Of a DNA stretch of 64,000 bases, positions 36,981 through 46,694 are shown one piece after another. Below the pieces are notes generated by a model. It did no database searches and was not told the DNA's origin. It saw only the letters and a program-made list of their open reading frames with translations. The position numbers and the translations under genes were made by a program. The stretch is from Nocardioides sp. SYSU D00038 (lineage in GTDB: Bacteria; Actinomycetota; Actinomycetes; Propionibacteriales; Nocardioidaceae), in the NCBI RefSeq assembly GCF_016924665.1, contig NZ_JAFFJT010000007.1:393376-457375 (forward strand), written 5' to 3'. Every line of letters begins with the position of its first letter. The stretch's first letter is position 1.

Positions 36981-39900
36981 CTAGCGCACGCGCACCCAGG
37001 CAGCGTCCCGGCTGGGGGCGACCGAGCTGCTGCCGGTGTAGACGGCGCGGACCTTGGCCGGGCCACGCCCGGCCACGCGCACGACGACCGTGGCCCGCCC
37101 GCCCCGGACCTTGACCAGGGCCACCGGCTTGCCGCGCACCAGGATCCGCACCCGGCCCGCGACGGGGACGCCCTGCGCCCGGACCCGCACCCGGACGGTC
37201 ACCGTGCCCCCGCGGCGCACCGACCCCGGCCGCACGGTCGCGGCGGTGGTGCTGGGGGCGCGGCGCACCCGAGCGGTGGGGGCCGCGAGGGCGGTCCCCG
37301 CGGCGTGCCCGGGCTTGGTGGCGGTCACGCGCACGGACAATCGCGTCCCCACGTCGGCGCCTCGCACCGCGTAGCGTGCCGTGGTGGCCCCCGGGACGGC
37401 CGCACCGTTGCGGAGCCACTGGTAGGCGAAGCCCACGCCGGCCAGGTTCCAGGTGCCGGGGCGGGCGCTGAGCGTCCGACCCACCACCGCCGACCCGGTC
37501 ATCGAGGGCCGGGCGAGGTTGACCGGCGCCGCCGCCGGGCCCGTGGCACCGACCACCAGCTCGTGCACCGCCGAGGCGTTGCCGAGGGCATCCGCGGCGC
37601 GGTAGGTGACGACGTGGGCCTCATCGTCCAGCGTCACCGGGCCCGAGTACGCCGTCCAGGCGCCTCCGTCGACGGCGTACTCCACCGTCGCGACGCCGGA
37701 TCCCCCGTCGGTGGCCTGGATCGTCACGGTCCGACCCGCCAGCCCCGCCTGGACGGCGGGGGCGTCGCGGTCGACCCGGACCGGTCGGGAGCCCTCGTCG
37801 AGCACGGTGTCGCCCGTGCGCACGCGGTAGCCGACGTCGTACTGCCCGTGCGGCAGGGAGACGGGCTGGAGGTACGCCACCCACGGCCCCTCCCCGGCTC
37901 GCCACTCGGTGACGACGTCCTCGGTCGCCAGGGTGTGGAGGGTGAGCTGCACGTCAGGACCCCACCAGCCCTTGGCGCGAGCCCCCTCGACCGTCGCCGT
38001 CACCTCCGCCGCGGCGGGCGGGTCGAACGCGAGGCTCTCCCACTGGGCGACGTCGGCGGCGGACAGGGCCCGGGCGAAGACCGCGGCCCGGTCGAACGAG
38101 GCCGCGATCTTCTGGCCGCCACCCTGGTCCGCACCCAGGCGCAGGGTCGCACCCTCGGCGCAGCCGTTGACACCACGACCGCTGAGCGTCGCGCCCGCGA
38201 CCCTGGTGCCGTCGACGTAGACGTCGACCACACCGGTCTCGGTGATGGTGACCACCAGGTCGACCCAGGTGCCGACGGGCAGCGTGTAGTTGATGCCGGT
38301 GTTCTGCCCGGCGGTGATCAGCCTCATGCTGCCGCTGGGGGTGAGGTCGATGATGACCCCGTCCTCGTCGCCGCCCGAGCCGGTCTTCCAGTCCCAGATC
38401 CGTCGGTAGCTGCCGGGACCGGCGACCTTGACCTCGGTCGCGAAGGTGGCCGCCGGCAGGTAGCCCATCGAGGTCGCACCGGCGCTGAGCCAGCCGCCGT
38501 TGAGCACCGCGGCGGTGCCGGTCGGGCCCTCTCCGGCGTAGGCCGGCTCCTGTCCACCGAAGGTGGCGTCGCGGCCGTGGACGGAGTCGTCGACCACCGT
38601 CGGGCCGGACGTGGGGTCCCAGGCCACCAGCGGCCCGACGTCCGGACCCGCCGGGCACGGGAGCAGTGCGCCCGTCGACACCGAGGCCACGCCGCTGAGC
38701 GTCCAGTCGTCCCCGGTCCACAGCGCCTCGAGCCGGCCGGTTCCGGTCGCGGTGGGCTCGCCGACGACCTCGAAGGTCACGGTCCGCTCCTCGCCCGCCG
38801 CCAGGGCGGGCACGTCGACCGACCCGGGATCCACCGACCAGCCGTCGGGCACGTCCAGCTCCAGGGTGCTGGCGGCCACCGGCTCCGTCGTGGTGGCGAG
38901 GGTCACGTCGACGAGGAACGGGACGTCGGCCTCGATCGTCGCGGGCGCCGACAGCGCCATCGTCACGAGCTGGCTGACGACGTACTCCTCCCCCGCCTCC
39001 GCGTCGATCTGCAGCTCGGTGCCGTCGCGGTCGAACTCCACCGCCGTGCCGTCCCCGTCACGCACGGTGACCGGACCGGCGAACGAGGCGCTGGCCACCC
39101 GCAGCGGACCGTCGTGCGCAGGCGCCAGGCGCACCTCGGCAGCGCGGCCGGCCTGCCACTCGACGTCGACCGTCACGTCGCCGCGCGCCTTGAGGCCCGT
39201 CACCGAGCCGTCGACCCAGGCACTGGGCAGCGCGGGAAGCACGTCGATCACCCCCCGCTGGCTCTGGAGCAGCATCTCGGCGATGCCGGAGGTGGCGCCG
39301 AAGTTCCCGTCGATCTGGAACGGCGGGTGCGTGTCCCAGAGGTTGTCCAGGACGCTGCCCTTGAGCAGCTCGCTGAGCATCTTGTGGCTGTGGTCGCCGT
39401 CGAGCAGCCGGGCCCAGAAGTTGATCTTCCACGCCTTGCTCCAGCCGGTGCCTCCGTCACCCCGGGCCTCGAGGGACACCCGGGCGGCGTCGAGCAGCTC
39501 GTCGTCGCGACCGGGCTGGATCTGGTTGCCCGGGTGGAGCGCGTAGAGGTGGGAGACGTGCCGGTGCTCGTTGCCCGGGTCGTCCCAGTCCTCCTTCCAC
39601 TCCTGGAGCTGGCCCCACTCACCGACGCGCAGCCCGGGGTCGAGGTCGGCGAGACTCTCGGAGAGCTCCTGCGTGAAGGCTGCGTCGTCGTCACCGACGA
39701 GGGCAGCGGCCTCGGTGGTGTTGGTGAACAGGTCCCACACGATCTGCTGCGACATCGACGCGCCCGCCGAGAACGGACCCTGCTCGGGCGAGAAGCTCGG
39801 GCTCACCACGAGCTTGCCGTCGCGGGGGTCGGTCACGAGCTCGTCGATCCAGAACTGCGACAGCGCCTTCATCACCGGGTAGGCGCGGTCCTGGAGGAAC

Positions 39901-41450
39901 GCCTCGTCGCGGGTGAACTCGTAGTGCTCCCAGTAGTGGCGGGCGAGCCATGCGCCGGCCTCCGGGAACCAGAACGACGTCGCCCAGTTGTGCAGGCCGG
40001 TGAACCCGAACGGGTTGGTCTCGTTGCCGACCGTCCAGCCCCGGTTGCCGAAGATCTCGCTGGCCGACACCTCGCCCGCGGGGACCATCGCGTCGACGTA
40101 GTCGAAGAAGGGCTCGGTGGTCTCGCTGAGGTTGGTGACCTCGGCCGGCCAGTAGTTCATCTGCAGGTTGATGTTGACGTGGTAGTCGGCCGACCAGGGC
40201 GGGGAGGTCGAGTTGTTCCACACTCCCTGGAGGTTCGCCGGCAGGGACCCGGGCCGCGAGGACCCGATGAGCAGGTACCGCCCGTACTGGAAGAACAGCG
40301 CCTCCAGCGCCCGCGCGGCGGCGGGCTCGAGCGTCCCGGCGGCGTAGGCCCCGCGCAGGTCGTCGGTGGGCTGGTCGGGCATGACCTGCTCGAGGTCGAG
40401 GTCCACGCGCGAGAACAGACCGTGGTGGTCCTCGACGTGGCGCTGCCGGACCGTCTCGTAACCGGCCGCGACAGCGGCGTCGACCCGTTGGGTCACCGCG
40501 GCGTGCGGGTCGGTGCCGCGATAGGTCGGGTAGTCGAACGCGTAGTCCGTGCCGGCCGACAGGACCAGGTCCACCGAGTCGGCGCCCGCAACCGTGACCG
40601 AGCCGTCGGCGTTGTCGGTGACGGTGCCGCCCTGGGCCACGACCTGGAGCTGGCCCTCGTACCTCATGCCGTTGTCGTGGAGCGCGCCCTTGAAGGTGAT
40701 CCGGCCGTCGTCGGCGGTCGCCACCTTGGTGCGGTTGCCAGGTGCGGTCAGGCGTGCGGTGAAGCCGATCCGGCCCGCCTGGTCGGCCTCGAGCCTGGCC
40801 GCGATGACGCCGTCCGCCGCGGAGGCGAGGTACTCGCGGGAGTAGGTGACGCCGGCGCTCCGGTACTCCACGCCCGCGACGGCGTCCTCGATGTCGAGGT
40901 AGCGCCGGTAGTCCGACGGGTTCGTGGCGGGCAGCCCCTCGAGCGCGAGGTCGGCGAAGACCTGGTAGGAGCCGAACCCGGTCTTGGGCTGGCCGAGGAC
41001 GCCGGCGACGTACTCCGGCGAGACCTGCTCCTCGTCCTCGATCTTCTGCTGGACCTCCTCGATCGCACCGGGACGCGGGGTCGTCCAGTTGCCGAAGTCG
41101 TAGCCCGGCGAGCCGGGACCGCCGGTCCACAGCGACTTCTCGTTGAGGGTCAGCTTCTCGGTGCCGAGGCTGCCGAAGACCGACGCGCCGAGAGCGCCGC
41201 TGCCGATCGGCAGCGACTCGCTCTCCCAGTCGGTCGCGGGCTCGTCGTACCACAGGGTGAGCGGGTCGGCGCCCTCCGCGACCTGCTCGGCGGCGGCCGG
41301 CCCCGAGGCGGCGACCGTTGACGGACGGGCGGTCGCCGGGGCGACGGCGACCGCACCGACGGCGCTCGCCCCCAGCCCGACCGCAACCACGCCGGCCAGC
41401 CAGCGCGCGGTACGGGCGCCGGTCACGCCCGCGGAACGGTGAGATCTCAC
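36981..41450 (-). CDS. Secreted multidomain GH95 alpha-L-fucosidase
   Basis: 1,489 residues. A signal peptide (about 1-42) precedes the GH95 N-domain (65-310) and catalytic region (330-830). Conserved catalytic positions match characterised AfcA: Asn426 and Asn428 in HVNINLQMNYWPAE, acid Glu556 in SPSFSPEQG, Asp714 in FQIDGNFGAT. Then come a NEW3-like beta domain (835-925), a LamG/concanavalin-like domain (940-1140), a chitobiase/OmpL47-like Ig domain (1150-1300) and two C-terminal beta domains (1305-1489), so it probably binds polysaccharide. The enzyme would release L-fucose (or L-galactose) from glycans. GTG at 41450 gives a clean signal peptide; a GTG at 41426 is the alternative. Confidence 0.9.
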   Translation of the reverse strand: MRSHRSAGVTGARTARWLAGVVAVGLGASAVGAVAVAPATARPSTVAASGPAAAEQVAEGADPLTLWYDEPATDWESESLPIGSGALGASVFGSLGTEKLTLNEKSLWTGGPGSPGYDFGNWTTPRPGAIEEVQQKIEDEEQVSPEYVAGVLGQPKTGFGSYQVFADLALEGLPATNPSDYRRYLDIEDAVAGVEYRSAGVTYSREYLASAADGVIAARLEADQAGRIGFTARLTAPGNRTKVATADDGRITFKGALHDNGMRYEGQLQVVAQGGTVTDNADGSVTVAGADSVDLVLSAGTDYAFDYPTYRGTDPHAAVTQRVDAAVAAGYETVRQRHVEDHHGLFSRVDLDLEQVMPDQPTDDLRGAYAAGTLEPAAARALEALFFQYGRYLLIGSSRPGSLPANLQGVWNNSTSPPWSADYHVNINLQMNYWPAEVTNLSETTEPFFDYVDAMVPAGEVSASEIFGNRGWTVGNETNPFGFTGLHNWATSFWFPEAGAWLARHYWEHYEFTRDEAFLQDRAYPVMKALSQFWIDELVTDPRDGKLVVSPSFSPEQGPFSAGASMSQQIVWDLFTNTTEAAALVGDDDAAFTQELSESLADLDPGLRVGEWGQLQEWKEDWDDPGNEHRHVSHLYALHPGNQIQPGRDDELLDAARVSLEARGDGGTGWSKAWKINFWARLLDGDHSHKMLSELLKGSVLDNLWDTHPPFQIDGNFGATSGIAEMLLQSQRGVIDVLPALPSAWVDGSVTGLKARGDVTVDVEWQAGRAAEVRLAPAHDGPLRVASASFAGPVTVRDGDGTAVEFDRDGTELQIDAEAGEEYVVSQLVTMALSAPATIEADVPFLVDVTLATTTEPVAASTLELDVPDGWSVDPGSVDVPALAAGEERTVTFEVVGEPTATGTGRLEALWTGDDWTLSGVASVSTGALLPCPAGPDVGPLVAWDPTSGPTVVDDSVHGRDATFGGQEPAYAGEGPTGTAAVLNGGWLSAGATSMGYLPAATFATEVKVAGPGSYRRIWDWKTGSGGDEDGVIIDLTPSGSMRLITAGQNTGINYTLPVGTWVDLVVTITETGVVDVYVDGTRVAGATLSGRGVNGCAEGATLRLGADQGGGQKIAASFDRAAVFARALSAADVAQWESLAFDPPAAAEVTATVEGARAKGWWGPDVQLTLHTLATEDVVTEWRAGEGPWVAYLQPVSLPHGQYDVGYRVRTGDTVLDEGSRPVRVDRDAPAVQAGLAGRTVTIQATDGGSGVATVEYAVDGGAWTAYSGPVTLDDEAHVVTYRAADALGNASAVHELVVGATGPAAAPVNLARPSMTGSAVVGRTLSARPGTWNLAGVGFAYQWLRNGAAVPGATTARYAVRGADVGTRLSVRVTATKPGHAAGTALAAPTARVRRAPSTTAATVRPGSVRRGGTVTVRVRVRAQGVPVAGRVRILVRGKPVALVKVRGGRATVVVRVAGRGPAKVRAVYTGSSSVAPSRDAAWVRVR

Positions 41451-41507
41451 GGATCTGCTCGCAATCTGCTCGATCGTTCCACGCTGCGCGCTCAACCCGG
41501 AACGTTG

Positions 41508-41531
41508 GTCGGATGTCTGTGCCGCAGACCC
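41508..41531. promoter_or_regulatory. Shared motif B upstream of the fucosidase gene
   Basis: TCGGATGTCTGTGCCGCAGACC holds the inverted repeat GTCTG-TGCCG-CAGAC. A related sequence (TCGGATCTGTGCGACGCAGACC) lies just before the catabolic plus-strand operon at 51449. It is about 60-80 bases upstream of the fucosidase start. Confidence 0.5.
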
Positions 41532-41648
41532 TAGGCGACGTCGAAAGGCGTGACAACCATCACACCGGTGATTTCTCCACTGGTGAGCGAGAATGTCTGA
41601 CTCTTGCCGGCTTTCGAGTTGCGGACGGGTGGCACCTGACTGCCCGAG

Positions 41649-41659
41649 ACATCGGGTGT
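41649..41659. promoter_or_regulatory. Shared motif A upstream of the fucosidase gene
   Basis: ACATCGGGTGT within GAGACATCGGGTGTTTGGGG matches 11-base palindrome ACATCGGATGT at 51372-51382, with the flank GTTTGG also conserved. It lies 200 bases upstream of the fucosidase start, at the end of lutC. Confidence 0.5.
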
Positions 41660-41665
41660 TTGGGG

Positions 41666-42271
41666 TCAATCGAGCGGCTGGGCATCGTCCACGACGATGA
41701 CGTGCAGCGTCCGGGGCCCGTGCACGCCCTCCACCCGCTCCAGCTCGATGTCGCTGGTGGCGGAGGGTCCGCTCACCCAGGTCTGCGGCCGCCGCGGGTC
41801 GAGCACGGCCAGGGCGTCCGCGACGTCGAGCACCACCTGACCGGCAGCCACGACGCACACGTGCCGGTCCGGCACCAGGGTCAGGGCCCGACGCCCCTGG
41901 CCCGGACCGTGGTCGAGCACGATCGTGCCGGTCTCGGCGATGCCCACCCGCGCCCGGGTCACGACCGCCTCGAACTCCTCCAGCTCGCGCGCTGCCAGAC
42001 CGGCGTCCTCGACCGCGCCGGCGACCGCGAGGTCCAGCCCCGGGGGGACGACGACGGTGGACGCCGGAGCCAGGGCGGCGGCGACCCGCGCCTCGAGCTC
42101 GTCCCGTGCGCAGCGCTCGACCACGGCCCGGTAGTCCGCGACGCGTTCGGCGAAGTGCGCCACGACGTCACGGGGCGGCCGCACCTGCGGAGCGCGGGGC
42201 GGGTCCGGAGCCGGCACCACCCCGACCAGGGCGGCCCGCACGGCAGCGAGCACCTCCTCGCGGGCGCTCAC
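41666..42271 (-). CDS. lutC: Lactate utilization protein C (LUD domain)
   Basis: 201 residues of the YkgG/LutC family: DYRAVVERCARDELEARV near the centre, FEAVVTRARVGIAETGTIVL and LTLVPDRHVCVV. LutABC together oxidise L-lactate to pyruvate. The GTG start overlaps the lutB stop as GTGA. It is the last lut gene and is followed by the upstream region of the fucosidase. Confidence 0.93.
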   Translation of the reverse strand: MSAREEVLAAVRAALVGVVPAPDPPRAPQVRPPRDVVAHFAERVADYRAVVERCARDELEARVAAALAPASTVVVPPGLDLAVAGAVEDAGLAARELEEFEAVVTRARVGIAETGTIVLDHGPGQGRRALTLVPDRHVCVVAAGQVVLDVADALAVLDPRRPQTWVSGPSATSDIELERVEGVHGPRTLHVIVVDDAQPLD

Positions 42272-43749
42272 CGGGTGCCTCCCCCGGTGCGGCGCCACCA
42301 GGCGCGGAACGACTCCCTCGGGGGCCGGGGCAGGTCGCGGGCACCGGTCCACCGGCGCAGACCGGGCCAGCCCGCGCCGCGTCGGGCCGCTCGGAGGCCG
42401 ACACCGGTGAACCGCTCCGCGAACCCGAGCCGGCCCTCGTCGGCGAGCGTCGCTGCGGCCAGCCTCATCACCACCGCCTCCCCGGAGCGCCTCCGTCCAC
42501 GGTGCGCGTCGACCACCTGGGCACGCTGGTCGACCAGCACCGAGGGGATGTCGATCCGCACGGGACAGACCTCGAAGCAGGCACCGCAGAGGGTCGAGGC
42601 GTAGGGCAGCGAGTCCACCTGGTCGTCGTGACCGACGCCGTTCAGCAGCGGGTTCAGGATCGCGCCGATCGGACCCGGGTAGACCGATCCGTAGGCGTGG
42701 CCACCCGTCCGCTCGTAGACCGGGCAGACGTTGAGGCAGGCCGAGCAGCGGATGCACCGCAACGCCTGACGACCCACCTCGTCGGCGAGGGCGCGGGTCC
42801 GCCCGTTGTCGAGCAGGACCACGTGCACCTCCCCGGGTCCGTCGCCCGCTGCGGTGCCCGACCAGGTCGACGTGTAGGGGTTCATCCGCTCACCGGTCGA
42901 CGACCGTGGCAGCAGCCGCAGCATGGGGTCGAGCTGCTCCCAGGTGGGCACCACCTTCTCGATGCCCACGACCGACACCAGCACCTCGGGGAGGGTCAGG
43001 CACATCCGTCCGTTGCCCTCGGACTCGACCACGACCAGGGTTCCGGTCTCGGCGACCGCGAAGTTGGCGCCGGAGACCGCCATCCGGGCGCTCAGGAACT
43101 TCTCCCGGAGGTGGCTGCGGGCCGCGGCGGCCAGGGCCGCGGGCTCGTCACCGAGCCCGTCGGGAGCGGCGCGGCCGACCTCCTTCATCCGACGGAGGAA
43201 GATCTCCCGGACCTCGGCCCGGTTGCGGTGGATCGCGGGCACCAGGATGTGGGAGGGAAGGTCCTCGTCGAGCTGCACGATGAGCTCGGCGAGGTCGGTC
43301 TCCCAGGCCGCGACCCCCTCGGCCTCGAGCGCCTCGTTGAGCCCGATCTCCTGGGTGACCATCGACTTGACCTTGACCACCTCGCGCACCCCGTGGGCTC
43401 GCGCCACCGCAGCCACGACCGAACAAGCCTCCGCGGCGTCGCGGGCCCAGTGCACGGTGGCGCCGTTGGCGACGAGCTCGGCCTCGAGCCGCTCCAGGTG
43501 CTCGGGGAGCGACCGGAGGGCGGCCTCCTTGACGGCTGCGCCTGCACGTCTCAGCGCCTCCCACCCGCCCAGACCCTGCGGGTCCGCGGCCGAGGTGGGA
43601 ACGGCGGCATCGACCTCCTCGACCAGCCGCTGCCGCTTCGCTCGGATGGTCGCGGTGGCCTGACCCAGGTTGTGCCTGAGCTGCGCGTCACCGAGGGCCC
43701 GACGCGCGGCGACGGGGAACGTCGGCATCCCCACGAAGGTGCCGGTCAC
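42268..43749 (-). CDS. lutB: Lactate utilization iron-sulfur protein B
   Basis: 493 residues: an N-terminal LUD domain with VVKVKSMVTQEIGLNEALE and AETGTLVVVESEGNGRMC, then two 4Fe-4S motifs, CIRCSACLNVCP (Cys332, 335, 338, 342) and CGACFEVCP (Cys388, 391, 395). The C-terminal DUF3390-like tail completes the family. It passes electrons from lactate within the LutABC complex. GTGA overlaps at both ends (lutA and lutC). Confidence 0.95.
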   Translation of the reverse strand: MTGTFVGMPTFPVAARRALGDAQLRHNLGQATATIRAKRQRLVEEVDAAVPTSAADPQGLGGWEALRRAGAAVKEAALRSLPEHLERLEAELVANGATVHWARDAAEACSVVAAVARAHGVREVVKVKSMVTQEIGLNEALEAEGVAAWETDLAELIVQLDEDLPSHILVPAIHRNRAEVREIFLRRMKEVGRAAPDGLGDEPAALAAAARSHLREKFLSARMAVSGANFAVAETGTLVVVESEGNGRMCLTLPEVLVSVVGIEKVVPTWEQLDPMLRLLPRSSTGERMNPYTSTWSGTAAGDGPGEVHVVLLDNGRTRALADEVGRQALRCIRCSACLNVCPVYERTGGHAYGSVYPGPIGAILNPLLNGVGHDDQVDSLPYASTLCGACFEVCPVRIDIPSVLVDQRAQVVDAHRGRRRSGEAVVMRLAAATLADEGRLGFAERFTGVGLRAARRGAGWPGLRRWTGARDLPRPPRESFRAWWRRTGGGTR

Positions 43750-44498
43750 GCCGGCTCCCCCCACACGTCGCCCTCCGTGGAGGCGAGGACCTGGGCGAGG
43801 TGTGCGACCCGCACGCCGGCCCGCTGCCGGGTCAGCATGCCGCCGAGGTGCGTCAGGCACGAGGTGTCGCCCGCGACCAGGACCTCCGCACCCGTGCCTC
43901 GCACGTGCCTGACCTTGTCGAAGCCCATGGCCACCGAGGTGTCGGCGTTCTTCAGCGCGAAGGTGCCGCCGAAGCCGCAGCACTCCTCCGCCGCGGGTAG
44001 GTCGACGAGCCTCAGCCCCCGCACCGCCTCGAGCAGGCGCCGGGGCCGGTCGCCCACGCCCAGCATCCGCAGCGAGTGGCAGGTGGGGTGGTAGGTGACG
44101 GTGTGGGGGTAGTAGGCGCCCACGTCGGTGACGCCGAGCACGTCGACGAGCAGCTCGGACAGCTCGTGGACCCGCGACGAGACCTCCTCGACCGCCGTGG
44201 CCAGTCCCGGATCCCCCGCCCGGCGCGCGACGAGGGCGTGCTGGTGGCGCACCGAACCTGCGCACGACCCGGAGGGGACCACGACCGCGTCGTGACTCTC
44301 GAAGGTCCGGACGAAGGACCTCACCAACGGGACGGCCTCGTCGAGGTAGCCGGTGTTCACCAGGGGCTGGCCGCAGCAGGTCTGGGCCAGGGGGAAGTCC
44401 ACGTCCACCCCGAGGCGGCGCAGCAGGGACACCACCGCCTGCCCGGTGCCGGGGCGCAGGGCGTCGTTGAGACACGTGACGAGGAGCGCGACGCGCAC
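43746..44498 (-). CDS. lutA: Lactate utilization (Fe)-S oxidoreductase A
   Basis: 250 residues with two CCG domains: QTCCGQPLVNTGY and EECCGFGGTFALKN, and the linking YHPTCHSLRMLG. These cysteine sets bind Fe-S clusters as in heterodisulfide reductase subunits. The GTG at 44498 follows GGAGG by five bases. In this locus LutABC would consume the L-lactate released by the diketo-deoxyfuconate hydrolase. A strong terminator separates it from the transporter operon upstream. Confidence 0.95.
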   Translation of the reverse strand: MRVALLVTCLNDALRPGTGQAVVSLLRRLGVDVDFPLAQTCCGQPLVNTGYLDEAVPLVRSFVRTFESHDAVVVPSGSCAGSVRHQHALVARRAGDPGLATAVEEVSSRVHELSELLVDVLGVTDVGAYYPHTVTYHPTCHSLRMLGVGDRPRRLLEAVRGLRLVDLPAAEECCGFGGTFALKNADTSVAMGFDKVRHVRGTGAEVLVAGDTSCLTHLGGMLTRQRAGVRVAHLAQVLASTEGDVWGEPA

Positions 44499-44531
44499 GG
44501 GACCTCCGGGGCTCGAGGGCGGGGAGACAGG

Positions 44532-44571
44532 CGTGCCGGGTCGGGAGGAGCGCGCTTCCCGACCCGGCACG
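44532..44571 (-). terminator. Terminator between transporter and lut genes
   Basis: CGTGCCGGGTCGGGA (44532-44546) and TCCCGACCCGGCACG (44557-44571) form a perfect 15-bp stem with a 10-base loop, 34 bases beyond the binding-protein stop. The lutA start lies 34 bases further, so read-through or a promoter in between must feed lutABC. Confidence 0.8.
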
Positions 44572-44605
44572 GTCTGGTGCGGTCGGCCGCCGCGGCGGCG
44601 GACCG

Positions 44606-45580
44606 TCAGTTGTAGAGGACGGCCTGGATCTCCGGGTCGTCGATGTTGCTCTTGTCGTACCAGTAGAAGCCGGTGTCGATGCTCTCCGGCAGCTCCTCCC
44701 CGTCGATCGCGGCCACCGCCGCCTTGACGAGCTCCTCGCCCATGCCCACCGGGTTCTGGGTGATGGCGCCGGCCTCGACACCGGAGGTGATGGCGTCGAT
44801 CTGGGCCTGGCCCGAGTCGAAGCCGACGACGGTCACGCCCTCGGCACCGGCCTCTTCCACGCCCTTGACCGCGCCGATGGCCGAGCCCTCGTTGGCGCCG
44901 TAGATGCCCTTGAGGTCGGGGTTGGCGGCCAGGAAGGACTTGGCGATGTCGGCCGACTTCGCCTGGTCGCCCTCGCCGTACTGGACCGGGAGCAGCTCGA
45001 CGTCAGGAGCGTTCTCCTCCATCCACTGCACGAAACCGTCCCGACGCTGCTGACCGGTGAGGCTGGTCTGGTCGTGCACGATCATCGCAACCTTGCCGGA
45101 TCCGCCGATGAGCTCGCTCATGTGCTTCGCCGCCTCGGCGGCGGCGGCGAGGTTGTCGGTCGCCGCCGTGGTGACGGGGATGTCGCTCTCCACGCCCGAG
45201 TCGAACGCGATCACGGGGATGTCCTCCTGCTGGGCCTGCTCCAGCAGCGGGGCTGCGGCCTGGCTGTCGAGCGCGGCGAACCCGATGGCATCCGGCTTCT
45301 TGGCCAGGGCGTTGGTGAGCATGGTGATCTGCTCCTCCACCTCGGTCTCGGCCGCCGGCCCCTCGAAGGTGATGCGGACGTCCTGGCGCTCGGCCTCCTG
45401 CTCGGCGCCCTCCTTGACGGCCTGCCAGAACTGGTGCTGGAAGCCCTTCGAGACGATGGCGATGTACGGCTCGTCGCCGCCTCCGCTCCCGCCCGACGAG
45501 CTGTCGTCCGAGCCACAGGCGCTGATGGCGAGCGCGAGGGTGCCGACCGCAGCCGCGGCCGCCCAACGACGGATCTTCAT
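44606..45580 (-). CDS. Sugar ABC transporter substrate-binding lipoprotein (RbsB type)
   Basis: 324 residues. Lipobox ISAC places the lipidated Cys at 22, followed by a Ser/Gly linker. The core is a type I periplasmic-binding fold (peripla_BP_4): IAIVSKGFQHQFWQAVKEGAE, NALAKKPDAIGFAALD, VIAFDSGV and ITQNPVGMGEELVKAA. In context it would bind L-fucose or a related 6-deoxysugar. AGGAG lies upstream of the ATG. It is the last gene of the transporter operon, about 100 bases after the permease gene. Confidence 0.9.
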   Translation of the reverse strand: MKIRRWAAAAAVGTLALAISACGSDDSSSGGSGGGDEPYIAIVSKGFQHQFWQAVKEGAEQEAERQDVRITFEGPAAETEVEEQITMLTNALAKKPDAIGFAALDSQAAAPLLEQAQQEDIPVIAFDSGVESDIPVTTAATDNLAAAAEAAKHMSELIGGSGKVAMIVHDQTSLTGQQRRDGFVQWMEENAPDVELLPVQYGEGDQAKSADIAKSFLAANPDLKGIYGANEGSAIGAVKGVEEAGAEGVTVVGFDSGQAQIDAITSGVEAGAITQNPVGMGEELVKAAVAAIDGEELPESIDTGFYWYDKSNIDDPEIQAVLYN

Positions 45581-45680
45581 TCCGGTGTACTCCTCTTGTG
45601 GTGCGGGTCCGGGTGGACCTGGTGATGTCTCGCCGCCCGAGGTGGACGAGTGGGTGTGAGAGTGCTCGGGAGTCGCAGCG

Positions 45681-46694
45681 CTAGGCCTCCTTCTTGCGGG
45701 CCATGTCCGCGTAGACGGCGACGAGGATGACGACGCCGAGGATGACGCTCTGCCACTCCTGGGCGATCGACAGCAGCTGGAGCCCGTTGTTGAGGACGGA
45801 GATGATCAGGGCGCCGATCACGGTGCCGAGGATGGTGCCCTTGCCGCCGGACAGGGACGTGCCGCCGATGACGACCGCAGCGATGGCCTGGAGCTCGTAG
45901 CCCATGCCGGTGGCGGGCTGGGCCGACCCCAACCGGGCGGAGATCATCACCCCGGCGAGGCCGATGAAGAGGCCGGCGAGCGTGTAGACGGCGATCTTCC
46001 AGCGCCCCACCCGGATGCCCGACAGCTCGGTGGCCTGCTCGTTGCTGCCGATCGCGTAGGTGTAGCGGCCGAGCACGCTCCGGCCCAGCAGGAGCGCGGC
46101 CAGGACGCAGACGACGAGCAGGATGAGCACGGCGTTGGGCAGCCCCGGCACCAGCTCACCGGTGGAGATCTTCACGTAGCCCGGGGTCTCGGTGAAGTAG
46201 ATGGGCGTGCTGTCGGAGATGACCAGCGCCAACCCCTCGGCCACCAGCATCATGGCCAGGGTCGCGATGAACGGGGGCAGCCGCAGCACCGCGACGTTGA
46301 AGCCGTTCACGAAGCCGACCAGGCCCCCGAAGAGGATGGCCAGCACGACGCCCAGGACCATCGGCACGCCGAGGTTGACGATGAAGACGCCCGACATCAC
46401 CGCGCACAACGCCATGCCGGTGCCGATCGAGAGGTCGATGCCGCCGGTGATGATGACGAAGGTGGTGCCGACGGCCAGGCAGCCGATCACGACCGTGCTG
46501 AAGAGGATGCTGGTGATGTTGTCCCAGGTGAAGAAGATCGGGCTGGCGAAGCTGAAGTAGGCGCCGATCACGATCAGGCTCGCGAAGGCCAGCAGCTGCT
46601 GCAGCCGGTCCTTGATCGCAGCGGCCCGGCCGCCGCCGGTCTCGCCGGGGGGTGCCAGCGCCGGCGCCGGGCCGCTGATCTCGGTGGTGTTCAT
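45681..46694 (-). CDS. Sugar ABC transporter permease (RbsC type)
   Basis: 337 residues with about 9-10 membrane helices, BPD_transp_2 family. Typical segments are VIITGGIDLSIGTGMALCAV, GSNEQATELSGI and GGTSLSGGKGTILGTVIGAL. It forms the channel, probably as a homodimer. Its ATG overlaps the stop of the ATPase gene as ATGA. Confidence 0.92.
   Translation of the reverse strand: MNTTEISGPAPALAPPGETGGGRAAAIKDRLQQLLAFASLIVIGAYFSFASPIFFTWDNITSILFSTVVIGCLAVGTTFVIITGGIDLSIGTGMALCAVMSGVFIVNLGVPMVLGVVLAILFGGLVGFVNGFNVAVLRLPPFIATLAMMLVAEGLALVISDSTPIYFTETPGYVKISTGELVPGLPNAVLILLVVCVLAALLLGRSVLGRYTYAIGSNEQATELSGIRVGRWKIAVYTLAGLFIGLAGVMISARLGSAQPATGMGYELQAIAAVVIGGTSLSGGKGTILGTVIGALIISVLNNGLQLLSIAQEWQSVILGVVILVAVYADMARKKEA

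Noticed and set aside
37305..41321. Long plus-strand frame antisense to the GH95 gene
   Set aside because: It lacks any recognisable domain, while the minus strand has full catalytic motifs and a signal peptide.
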